From Neofusicoccum parvum (taxonomy: Eukaryota > Ascomycota > Dothideomycetes > Botryosphaeriales > Botryosphaeriaceae), in contig CP087215.1 of the NCBI GenBank assembly GCA_020912385.1, positions 1,860,001 through 1,924,000 on the forward strand: DNA of 64,000 nucleotides. Direction: 5' to 3'. Below the pieces are notes generated by a model. It saw only the letters and a list, made by a program, of their open reading frames with translations. It did no database searches and was not told where the DNA came from. Shown here in pieces: positions 1-9,870 of the stretch; positions within the stretch are counted from its first letter, which is position 1, and the number at the start of each line of letters is the position of its first letter. The position numbers and the translations under genes are program-made.

Positions 1-308
1 CAGCTCGATTAAACGCCATATCCGCAGCTGAATTCCTCGACTTAGTGACCACGGTATTGTTTAGATAGAGGGTGGACGTCTCTCGCGAGAGGTGGATTGC
101 AAGACGAGCTACACAACCGGCTCCTGGAAGAACGACTCTGCCGAAGGTCTCAAGGTACAGCAAAGCGCAATGGGGCCAAGAAATCAACGTACCATTTGGC
201 ATCAATGACTTGCTTGACGTAATCGGCCGTCGGCTCAGCAGCAGAATATCCGTTGCCAATGATATTGGCTGGCTCGATTTCGATGCAATACACGTCTACG
301 ACGCTCAT
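1..308 (-). CDS. Possible 5' part of an unidentified gene running off the left edge
   Basis: On the minus strand an ATG at 308 opens a 39-residue frame beginning MSVVDVYCIEIEPANIIGNG. At its end lies a good donor (GTACGT), followed about 60 nt later by an acceptor (CTTCCAG) that preserves the frame for a further 24 or so residues before a stop near position 42. The first exon is not low complexity and reads like real protein, but I recognise no family. Either this is a very small two-exon gene, or the correct second exon lies outside the window. Confidence is low. Confidence 0.3.
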
Positions 309-1189
309 ATTATATCTTAAAATTTGCGGGATACTTCCGTAGATGTTCCAGATTGAAACATTTGGTTCATTTGATGGTGTTTAATAAGGGTAGGAGTGGG
401 TTTTTCGAGCATTTTGTATCAGGTGATGCAAGGAAAAACGATGGTAAAGCACTCAAACATACGTCGTAATAACCTAATAGGGCAGAGTGTACTCAGTATA
501 TTCATCACGTAGCCTGGGCTGGTTATTACTTATACACTATCTCGTACAATGTTTATACAATAGCATGCACGCTCATCTACCATGGAGTCGACCATACCTT
601 ATAGGGAGGGAGAGACCTTAGAAGGCCTCTCTACCATTCGTTACCCGTTTAGTATTCCTTATACCTATCTGTAGAATGAGCCTCTTTATTATAATGTTGT
701 TGGTTGCATCGCCTTGCTACACCTCGACCTCCTGAGATTCACTCAGGACCTCTTGTCTTCTTTCGACGCATCGGGATAAATACTTCGACTCTCTGCTCGC
801 AGGCATGATAACAGGTTCAGACAGACTTCTCGTAGGACTGTCGTCTCGCCAGGCCAGCCATAGGCTGTGACATGCTTCTGTAAAATGAGGCTGCGAGATA
901 AGAAGCTGCATGGATGATTGGGGAGCAGGTAGATGTCCGATACGCCTGCGCCGATGAGATACCCGACGTTACGAACCTACAAAACTGTGCCCGCAGTGGG
1001 GGCCAAATTACAAGATCGACGGCGCATGTCACTAAATTTTAGCGCTACTGCCCTGCAGCTGCATGATGACAATCACCACCTCCTTCCCAATCTTCACACA
1101 TTCTCCACCAAAACCGCATCTCCGGGTCACACGCTTTCCCGCCGAACCAACTGCCCGCTAGCAAAAGACGACACCCGCGCTCGTTCCGT
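309..1189. other. Intergenic, upstream of the HET gene
   Basis: AT-richer sequence with stop codons in all frames and no recognised gene. The short frames between 700 and 1190 carry no motif and overlap on both strands. It presumably holds the HET gene promoter, but no specific element can be assigned. Confidence 0.5.
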
Positions 1190-3355
1190 ATGAATACAGA
1201 CCTCCACCGCCCCCTCCAGGACGTCCGCACCCAGTCGCAAACTGGAGATGACCTCATCGCGCAACTCCTCCACATCCAGGAGCACTACCTCCTCCACAAC
1301 CTCAAGTCCCTCGACTGGATCACCCACCTGCAATGCCTGAGCACCGCCGACCCCCTCGCGCGCAAGCGCAAGCGCAGCCGCGCCTCCCCGGACCCCAGCA
1401 CCGCGGCGCCGCGCACGCTCACGCGCGCCACCGTCAACGGGCGCACCGGCCACTACATCGCCATCTCGTACCCATGGACGGCGTCCGCGCAGCCCACGAC
1501 CGTCGACCGCGGCGCCACGGGCGGGTGGCGCATCCGCGCCGCGACGGGGCGGGCGCACGCCGCCAGCGCGGTCCGCGACGCGGTGCTGGAGCGCGCGGCG
1601 CGCTGCGCGGCGGCGCTGGGCTGCCCGAACGTGTGGATCGACCGCGAGTGCATCCCGCAGGACGGCGGGCCCGAGAACGAGGTCGCCATGCACACCATGG
1701 ACCTGGTGTATCAGTTCAGCGAGTGGCCGGTCGCGCTGCTGTTCTGCCCCATCGTGTCGAAGGAGGAGTTGGCGGTGTTTAACAAGATTATGCTGAGGAG
1801 GTTTATTGCGCCGGGGGAGGGGGGAGGGGATGTGTTGAGGGAGAGCGTGGATGCGGAGATGGCGAGGGGGGCGCTGGGGGTGTTGAAGGGGATCACGGAT
1901 GACCCGTGGTGGGAGAGAGCGTGGACGTTTCAGGAGAACTACTGCGCCGGCCCGAAGATGAATTTGCTGATTCCGCTGCGGGACCGCGGCCTCTGGCGGA
2001 AGAGGCAGAAGTATGAGTTCTGGAGAACTTGTGATGTCCCGGGAGAGTTGATGGTGAACTCGGTCGACTTCCACAAGGCTGCAACGCGCTTTTGCTTGGC
2101 TTATCTCAAGAGTCAGCACGTCTCGGACGCGGACCGCAGGGTCTGTCAGACCATTCTGAGGAAAGCAGGCAGATATTCGTACACTATTCTTTACGACGGA
2201 ACCGTTGGCACCACGGACTACTCCCGGACCATGACTACACGGATTCTCGAAGACATTGCACACCGTAATGCCCAATTCCGTGAAGACATCCTGCCTATTG
2301 CGTCAAATTGTTGCCAGTACGGCGTCCGACTGGATACGAACGGTCTCAGGAAGGCGGATGTCAGCCTCAGTGCTTCGATCTTAGCACTTTACCTTCTCAA
2401 CGGAGAAATATTCAAGAATCATCCACACGATATGCCCTCCGGGGTAGGATCAATGGATATTTTCTCGTATCTGAAAGCTGTCTCCCTGGATAACTTTGTC
2501 CCACCAATCCAGAAAGGCCAGCTGACTTTCCTAAAGACTTGCCGCCTTGTCGATGTCCAGCTATCCAAGCATGGCATTACAACGAGTGGCTGGCTCTGGA
2601 TACTAGATCGGAAGATAGCAACCAGCAGTCCTCAATTTCGAGGGCAAGCTACACACGAAGAGGGACGAGAAGACGCAAAATCGCCACTTGAGACCCTGGG
2701 CGCCGAATTACAACTTCAAGGGTACCAGGTATTGGCAGATCTTTTGAAGCGGAACAAGTATTTCCGTAGTTGTGAGACTAACAATGGTAAGAAGCAAGCT
2801 GTTGGTGACGAAGATGCGGAGGTTGAGGAATTCACATCAGCGGGGACGTACATGCGCATCACCGCTCAAAATCTTGAGAGATGCATTACGAATGGCCACA
2901 CACTCTTCCTTGGCCGACTCTGGGATGGGCAGAGCGAGGAAGATGACAGCTTGTCCCCTTCGCATTCAGCTATTTTTGTTGGCGACAAAGATGTTTCTGG
3001 CGCCAGAACTGTCAACACACCCGGCGATCCTGGGCCTGAGAATAGTTGTGAAGGCGACAGCTGCAACAGCCCAACTACTCGGATGAGTGAGGCAAGAAAA
3101 GAGCGGATAAGAGCGTGCACTCCTCTTTACGCGTTCACGGCTTGGAGTGGGCGGTCACGAGACAGCGACAGGATTGTAGAAGAAAGTCAAACCGACAAGT
3201 ACGTCTCGCTGGAAGTAACGGTAGGCGAGGAGAGGGCAAATGGAATACCTGTGCTCAGGACACGGCGCTGGCTTAATGGGCTCTGTTGCTTTGAAAGAGA
3301 GGCTGAGATGGATGTCACGTTTGCGTGGCCTCCGGGGCTGAGGCGTTCTGAATAG
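1190..3355 (+). CDS. HET-domain (heterokaryon incompatibility) protein
   Basis: A single 721-residue exon. The three sequence blocks that define the HET domain are present in order: a YIAISYPWT block (about residues 92-100), the NVWIDRECIPQD block with a following ENEVAMHTMDLVY helix (about 150-175), and WWERAWTFQENY (about 240-252). HET proteins in Pezizomycotina mediate allorecognition and regulated cell death. The remaining ~470 residues have no domain I recognise, which is usual because HET C-termini are variable and determine specificity. No signal peptide or membrane segment is seen. The HET half is strongly GC-rich (roughly 1200-1720) while the C-terminal half is not. The start was chosen as the first ATG before the conserved blocks. 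It stands alone, with no NLR or HET-s partner nearby, so a classical het locus cannot be claimed. Confidence 0.9.
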   Translation: MNTDLHRPLQDVRTQSQTGDDLIAQLLHIQEHYLLHNLKSLDWITHLQCLSTADPLARKRKRSRASPDPSTAAPRTLTRATVNGRTGHYIAISYPWTASAQPTTVDRGATGGWRIRAATGRAHAASAVRDAVLERAARCAAALGCPNVWIDRECIPQDGGPENEVAMHTMDLVYQFSEWPVALLFCPIVSKEELAVFNKIMLRRFIAPGEGGGDVLRESVDAEMARGALGVLKGITDDPWWERAWTFQENYCAGPKMNLLIPLRDRGLWRKRQKYEFWRTCDVPGELMVNSVDFHKAATRFCLAYLKSQHVSDADRRVCQTILRKAGRYSYTILYDGTVGTTDYSRTMTTRILEDIAHRNAQFREDILPIASNCCQYGVRLDTNGLRKADVSLSASILALYLLNGEIFKNHPHDMPSGVGSMDIFSYLKAVSLDNFVPPIQKGQLTFLKTCRLVDVQLSKHGITTSGWLWILDRKIATSSPQFRGQATHEEGREDAKSPLETLGAELQLQGYQVLADLLKRNKYFRSCETNNGKKQAVGDEDAEVEEFTSAGTYMRITAQNLERCITNGHTLFLGRLWDGQSEEDDSLSPSHSAIFVGDKDVSGARTVNTPGDPGPENSCEGDSCNSPTTRMSEARKERIRACTPLYAFTAWSGRSRDSDRIVEESQTDKYVSLEVTVGEERANGIPVLRTRRWLNGLCCFEREAEMDVTFAWPPGLRRSE

Positions 3356-5033
3356 TCATTCGTAGGCACGAAGCTAATCTCAAAGGCTATCTTAACCGAC
3401 GAACTTAGAATGAACGTGCAAGTCCATGGAAACATTGACCACGGAAACCGGCCTTTTGGCAAAAATTTTCCTGGAATCGACTCGCTATGACCCTAAACAG
3501 CCAGGCGAATTATGTAGAGCCGAACCAGATGTCTGGCTTGGAGTTGGTAAAGTTGCATACAATTCTATCAAATATGTTTTTCTTATTAATTGCATACGCT
3601 ATATTGAGTTACTGCACGCGGGCGTGGCTTTTGCGGTCCCACAGCTCCAAATCAGCACAACTGCAGCCGGTCGACGCTTCCGCCCGAGTTTGAATTGAGG
3701 ACTTCAGATCTTCGTCTCAATTACACTCTGTGCCAATAGGTATTTTCACTAGGAACTATAGGGATATCCCAACCAGCCTCGATGTATTCTTCGGAAGGGA
3801 TGATTTCAGCTTGGGATGGCGGGGTGGAGGAGAGAATAGGAGAGAGCGAAGGTTTGGCATTGACATTGGTGTCGCGGAGATGGGGTGATAAAACTGGTCA
3901 GCTGCGCAGTGGTCGAGCCACCGGCTGAATTGTTAGTATTTCCTTGCGCTTCCCCTTCGTTTATTTTCAACTTTTACAGTGCAAGTGTAACCAGAATGTT
4001 TGCTGTCCGTTTTTGCGCAAGTGTTCCGGAATAGGGCTGAGGGTCGGGAAACACCCTCTTGGCACACCATCTTGGCACACCATCTTGGCACACCATCTTG
4101 GCACACCCTCCAAGATCGTGCACCACGACCCTGGCTTCCCAAGGCTTAGCAACACATGAAATTCAGGGAGCTGAAGTATCCATCTGGACAGGAAACTACG
4201 GAGTAGGAAATGAGGCAAATAAACCCGGACGAACGCTTCAGCTTCCCATGTGCCCGACGTGCTTTAACATCTTGCGCACGGCATTAAGGAGCATGCTAAG
4301 ACTGTGTGCCCTGAACTCAAGTATCAGGACCTGAATTTACAGATTCTGAAAAACGGCAAATTTTGTAGCCGTAAGGCTACGGTCTGGACTCTATGGAGTT
4401 GGTAGAGCAGCCCGCTCTAGACGGTAAATACAAGGCTTACCTGTATAAAAGATACCCCTTCAGCTCGCCCATATTTTCAGATTTAGCCAAGATTGTGTGA
4501 CCCAAGGATTTAGTGAATCTAGACACCAATCGGAACAAGCCGTGACTAGACAGGTGCCCTCGATCGTAAGGCCCCGCATTCCGGAGATCAGTAGTTCGTG
4601 CGCTAGAGCACTGCCACTACCAGTAAACCTCCCAAACGTGACCTGCATCATCCCTGGATGTCCAACAGACCTTCCTAACATCGACATGTTCAGCAGGCTT
4701 AGAGCTGCAAGTAATGCGAGGAGGCGCGTGATTGTATGAACGCGGTAGAAACCGTCTTGAAACAATTCTACCGAAGATAGTCACAACATATCTTCCATCA
4801 CATGCCATGAGGCTGTGAGCTGCAGCCGCAGCTGAGCCTCCGCAACACCCCGGATTTCGAATCAGAGCTTGCTGGTTATCCAATGACCGATACTCTATGT
4901 GCTATGCACTATTGCACTGCCTTTCTCCAAAATTGGTATTAAGGGGTTTTGACTGATGTTAAACATGCCGTGTACGCAGCCTCCTGGAGCAAGGCCATCA
5001 CAAACCACTCGAAGAACTCGAGAAGATACAATC
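3356..5033. other. Intergenic region with a short tandem repeat
   Basis: No gene is supported. It holds a 13-bp tandem repeat (listed separately) and a stretch near 4390-4420 that resembles a tRNA D-arm but has no matching B box. Short frames on both strands overlap each other and show no motif. Confidence 0.5.
4058..4109. repeat. 13-bp tandem repeat, four copies
   Basis: The unit CTTGGCACACCAT is repeated head to tail four times, the last copy ending in CCT. TTGGCA/TGCCAA-type half-sites recur once per unit. Confidence 0.9.
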
Positions 5034-5799
5034 ATGGTTGGAATTTTTCTACTCCAGGTGCTTCTGCTTGCGCTTCATGTCTCCGCTCACAACTCAACGG
5101 CCGGATTCAACTCGACCATGAACTCCACCACTCCCAATATCCCAAGCACTCGTTACCCGCTCACCACTGATGGTGTTTGCGGAAACAACGGAAGGATGTG
5201 CCTTGTTAATGGCACATCGCCTTGTTGCAGGTGAGCCCCGTCTTCGCCTGGCCGTACTTGTATAGCTCTGATCATTCTTTTACAGCGCTGCCGGTTACTG
5301 CGGTAATGGCGAACAATACTGCGGAAAAAGCACTTGCCAAGAAGATTACGGGAAATGCCAGTCCAACGACCTGACACTGGACTTACCGGCTTGCAGCTGG
5401 GCAAGCACTGGCACGAGTCCTCGTTGCGACGGCAAATGCGGGTCTGCTTACAACAACGCTGTTTGTGCTCAAGGTGTTTCCAGCGATGCATTCGCGCAGT
5501 TCGGTGTCTACGACTACGGGTCGTGCTGCAGCAAGGGAGGGTATGTTTTACCAACGCAGACACCAGTATTTATACTGACACTCTTGCATAGGTTCTGTGG
5601 AAGCAGTGGTGCGCACTGTGAAGTAGCTCAAGGTTGTCAAAGTGGATGTGATAACAGCACCATGCCTTCATCCTCAACTTCTACAGGTCAAGCAGCAGCC
5701 ACCAGCTCTTCTAGTGCTACTAGTAATCTACTCATTCTGACACCTAGAGTAACACGCGCATTTGCGTTTTCTCTGGTAGGGTTCTTTATTGGACTTTGA
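5034..5799 (+). CDS. Secreted GPI-type chitin-binding protein (two hevein-like domains)
   Basis: Three exons: 5034-5230, 5286-5540 and 5592-5799; introns of 55 and 51 nt with GT-AG ends. The joined product is 219 residues. It starts with a signal peptide (MVGIFLLQVLLLALHVSA), followed by an Asn-Ser/Thr-rich stretch with several N-glycosylation sequons. Two Cys-rich type-1 chitin-binding (CBM18/hevein) modules sit at about 45-90 (GVCGNNGRMC...PCC..AGYCG) and 113-170 (CDGKCG...SCCS.GGFCG). A Ser/Thr-rich spacer and a C-terminal hydrophobic tail ending at residue 219 suggest GPI anchoring. The expected location is the cell wall or outer plasma membrane. Such proteins bind chitin or shield it from plant chitinases. 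It is the first of three adjacent surface-protein genes. The start was placed at the ATG that gives a clean signal peptide. Confidence 0.85.
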
Positions 5800-6312
5800 G
5801 TGGTATACCTGGGAAGGATTGGAACATTTAGGATGTTTTTGATGTGTAGCTTAGTCAAAATGAATTCAATTAAAGTCACATACGGCTTGAAAGATATTCG
5901 TGTTCATCAATGTAACACTTCAACTTCTCTGGACATGCAGCTGCTTTAGCGGCACACTCTCCCACAATCAAATGTACGTGTATCAAGATCAGACAGTTCA
6001 TTCGGAGATAATTTGCAGTATCAATTTGGTCATCTCCGGTACTTAGTGTTCAGTTTATAGCAGCCTCAGATGATCTCGAAAAGGTCACAGGGCGCAGTAA
6101 AATGAGTTCTTTACTTCTTCAAGTTGTTGTGAGCATCCCTGAATGGGGTTTCGGGGCCTCAGATTTCTATTAGCAAGGCTGAGAATCGCCAAATTCAATT
6201 GTAGATGAACGTTGTGGTCTTATTGATCAAAAATCGCGGCCATAGTAATGTAAATTAATCTAGACTGCTCTACGGTAGCGAAATAAGTACAAGCCAAGAA
6301 ACGAAGGCAAAG
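5800..6312. other. Convergent 3' intergenic region
   Basis: Lies between the 3' ends of the chitin-binding gene and the Cys-rich membrane protein gene. AT-rich, no gene or repeat seen. Confidence 0.5.
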
Positions 6313-7417
6313 TCAAGTGTTTGCAAACGATGGACACTCTATCCTGCAAAATAATTCAGGCTCATCTTCCGTGATTGCAGGCGGGTAGGTCGGAGAAGGC
6401 CTTCCTGGAATGGAATGAGGCGAACGTGGCGAGCGGGGGGATAACGACGACACATGGGAATACGGATGACTCTCTCTGTTTTGCCCGAACTGCGCAGATT
6501 GTGGAGAGATTTCAGAGGCCTCTTCTGAAGAAAGGTCCAGAGGAGCCGGCCTCTTAGAAGAAGACAACCGATGGCCAGTGAATCTTCTGTTGCTTTTCGC
6601 GCTGGACGGAAGACTTTGCGGAGTGGTGCCAGCATCGAGTTCAACTGGTTCTTCCATAGGTATTTTCGGCGCACTTGGGTTTTGCGACTGCTCTTCTAGC
6701 TCGAATATCTCTGTCTTGTGCTGTACGGTAGAATACCTCGGTGGAGGAGTCGAAGATACTGCGTTGTTTAGCTGAAGTCCGTCTCATCTTTCATACTTGC
6801 GACTTACCTCTCAAGCTGACGGATTTACTAGCTGAAAGCTCTGAATAACGAGTGTAGCCATAGGCGTCCGGCCGTGGGTTCTGAACCTCTGTAATAGGTG
6901 CGCTTCCAATCTGGTCTCGTCGCTGTTGACTTCGCCGTCTCCTCCACCAGATAAGGAGAGCCAGCAATCCGATCAAAAGGCAGCCGCCAACCGCACCTCC
7001 CACAGCAGCTGCAATGACCGTGTTATCCGAATGCGCTGGCGCCGGGGTCGAAGTGGCAGACGCGGTTGAAGCAGGGGCTCCGGTAGGCGAGTAATAGGCG
7101 GTGACCCGAGGATTACTCCCCAGATTTGCAGGACTCAAGTCTTCCTGCGGGCAGCCACCTTGACTGCATGGGTTCGATTTGCAGCATCCCCAGAATGGTG
7201 GACTGGTGTAAGCACAGGTGTAGAATTGAGCGCCTGAATCGCAGGCAAGGTCTGGGATTTTTCCGTAAAGGTCGGGGTTGAAAGAAGCGGGAATCAGAGT
7301 TCCTGCCATGCATCCCAGGTCACAGGGATCGGACATGCAGCAGCCGACGAATCGTGATCCACCAGCACAAGAGCGCCAGGCTTCCGGAGCACCGTTGGGG
7401 CAGGTGAAGTTTGCCAT
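6313..7417 (-). CDS. Cys-rich single-pass membrane protein with long cytoplasmic tail
   Basis: Two exons on the minus strand, 7417-6808 and 6758-6313, with a 49-nt intron (GTAAGT, branch CTAAAC, acceptor GCAG) fixed by frame. The product is 351 residues. The ectodomain has twelve cysteines in two copies of a six-Cys module: Cys 6, 17, 26, 27, 32, 36, then 59, 68, 78, 79, 84, 89. Each copy carries a GCC..(D/N)PC signature. A Ser/Thr/Pro/Ala linker leads to a Gly/Ala/Leu-rich membrane segment at about 134-158, then WWRRRR (stop-transfer). The ~190-residue tail is Ser/Pro-rich and probably disordered. There is no cleavable signal peptide, so insertion with the N-terminus outside is inferred. I know similar predicted proteins from filamentous fungi but no experimentally assigned role. 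A surface sensor is plausible, not shown. Confidence 0.75.
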
Positions 7418-8296
7418 CGTGTGTCATGCACGTGAAAGACAACAGTGTTGGCAGCGCGTTGCAAGACACAAGATAAAGGGCGGACAGGGCAGATTTACTA
7501 CCACAGGAGATCTGAAGGCGCAGTAAACGTCAGTCCAGATGAGGCTGCGCCAAGCGAAGATGGCTTCGGGGACCGTGAAACCTTTTCCAATTGGTTTGAC
7601 AGGCAGACCCGAAACCAAATTATCAAAAATCCTTCATCGATTGCCCGGAACCTTGGTAACCCGATGCCAAGGCATTAAGTCTGATGATCTACTGCGCAGC
7701 TGAAAACAGAACGCGGGGGCAGTGCATACCTTGGAGCCGGACTTCGCTTAAGTGAGCTAACGCATGTGGTCTGTACCATCGTTAGTCACCCCATAAATCC
7801 GGAAACACGGAAAACTCAACAAGCGGCATAGTTTAAATCAACTAGGAGAGGAAGAGAGACTTCACTGCAGCGGGCAACGCGAAACGGCTTTGGACAGAGC
7901 TGATTTGTGGTAAGGCTTCAGTCTGTCTGACGGATTCACTCATGCAAAGCCTTCTTTTGTCAGCTGAACGAGAGGCTAGCGAGCTTCCAGTTTCTATGAG
8001 AAGACGGAAACCCACGGGAATGTGATCCAAGCTCTCACATTGCATGAGGCGTAGTTGTCCATCTCTGATTCTAGCCCTGTGGCGGAAGCGAAGATGGCGT
8101 CGGCAAAGCCCGCTGTCATCACTAAACCAGCCAAAACGGCTGTGCAAAGACCCACGGGTCCTGCCGAACTTCGGCGCCACCAATCACTAAGGTGAATCGG
8201 ATAGTCTGTGGCAGCTGAGGTGAATGGCAAATAAGAGACCTCTGTGGTTGTGCCAACAAATCCAACTGTATTCGCATGCTGTGCAGCCCACACAAA
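7418..8296. other. Divergent intergenic region between two membrane-protein genes
   Basis: Separates the start of the minus-strand Cys-rich gene from the start of the plus-strand Ecm33-like gene, so it should contain both promoters. Overlapping short frames have no motif. Confidence 0.5.
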
Positions 8297-9870
8297 ATGC
8301 AGCTTCCTCGAGGTCTATCACGGAGTAAATTGGCAGCCGCTGCTGTTCTCGTGTCCTGCTCCTTTCCAGTGTGCACCTCTGCCCGTAAGCAACCAACTTG
8401 AAGGAGTGTATCAAACCACGCAATGCTAACACTGTTACACAAAGAGCAATGTTCAACTCCCGTAACGACAATTCGAAACAACGCCGATGCGACAGCACTT
8501 GCGCCATGCGCAACATTCACCGGAGATATCGAATTTTCTCCAGATGCAACAGGAGCCATCTCCCTTCCTGGACTCCAAACCCTCAAAGGACATCTACTTG
8601 TGGACTCTGCGGACGGGTTGGAGTCATTGTCGGCAGATTCACTCCGAGAGGTTGATGGATATGTATTCTTGCAATCACTGCCTGACCTGGAATCACTGGA
8701 CTTTCCAAAGCTCACATCCATCTATGACCAATTAAGGCTGGTCGATTTGCCGAAATTATCCACTCTTGGATTTGATTCTACTCTCAGCGAATGTCCGCTC
8801 TTCACAATAAGCGGGACTGGATTGACGACGCTCGAAGGAATCGACCCTGTTGGAACAACAAGCGGCTTCAATGTCACGAACAATGAGAATCTGCAAAACA
8901 TCACCATGTCATTAAAATCAACCAGAGCTACAGAGACATCGAGGGTTACGATCATGTTCAATTCAGCCGGCCTCAAGGTCTCGTTCCCGAACTTGGAGAC
9001 TTCACAAAGCCTGGATCTTGCAAATCTCACATCTCTCGCACTACCTGCTCTGAAGGACTCATACGAGCTTCTTTTGAGAGACAACACTTTCCCAACCTTT
9101 AGTGCTCCCAAGCTCACCAGTGTTGGCAACGGCACACGTGGAATTCTTGTACAGAACAACCAGGGGCTGACCGATCTCGACTTTCCGTCCCTCTTCACCA
9201 CTGGTGGTCTCACAATCCGAAGCAATAGTCGATTAGAGTCTATTTCAATGGAAAAACTACAAATATCACCAGTCGGAGTCATTCTGGAAGGATCCTTTTC
9301 AAAGTAAGTCTTTCTTCCTCGTTCTGAAGGCGACCACTTACCGGTCGCTGCAGTGTGTCTTTTCCAGACCTTCAAAAGGTGGAGCAGTTCATAGTAAACA
9401 CCACGTCCTCTAAATTCGATTGTTCAACACTCGAAGCGTATCAACACGATAACGTCATCGCATCACTGAGATGCACGACTCCTGGCAAAGTCTCTGCGTC
9501 TACCAACCCTCCGCCGTCAACTGGCCTATCATTTGGTACAAAAGTCGGCATTGGTGCAGGCGTTGGTGGTGCTGTTGTTCTTGGAGCAATCTTGGTGGTA
9601 CTGCTTTGTTGTAAATCTCGACGAAAGCGCCGTGCGGAAGGGGAAGAACACGGTCCATCAAGTGCTACCAATATGCAGGAGGGGTACAATAAGGAAAATC
9701 CACCGTTGTATGAGAGTGTTGCCCAAATGCCAAAGGGCGGGAAAGCGCAAGAGCATCAGTTTGATGGTAAAGGAGGGGCGCAGGAGACCTTCCGAGGGGT
9801 CAATGAGCTGGAGGCCTCCAATCAGGTTTTTGAGTTGCAGGCGAACCGCGAATTTGTGGAGATGGGTTAG
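8297..9870 (+). CDS. Ecm33/SPS2-like receptor-L-domain protein with transmembrane anchor
   Basis: Three exons: 8297-8384, 8445-9303 and 9354-9870 (introns 60 and 50 nt; the first has the branch GCTAAC). The product is 487 residues. The first exon supplies a signal peptide (MQLPRGLSRSKLAAAAVL..., cleavage near residue 29). Residues ~35-350 are an Ecm33/SPS2-type array of short leucine-rich strands (LPGLQTLKG, FPKLTSI, LPALKDSYEL, FPSLFTTGGL), the receptor-L fold, with many N-glycosylation sites. A Ser/Thr/Pro spacer precedes a membrane helix at ~380-402 followed by KSRRKRR and an ~85-residue cytoplasmic tail. Classical Ecm33 is GPI-anchored and needed for wall integrity, so the true membrane span and tail are a distinguishing feature. 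The start upstream of the first splice was chosen because only it gives a signal peptide. Confidence 0.8.

Noticed and set aside
1127..2275. Minus-strand frame of 382 codons
   Set aside because: Antisense to the HET domain; Arg/Ala-rich translation is the mirror of GC-rich codons and has no motif.
4385..4460. tRNA-like segment (GTTGGTAGAGCA)
   Set aside because: Resembles a D-arm/A box but has no GGTTCGANTCC-type B box and no acceptor-stem complementarity downstream.
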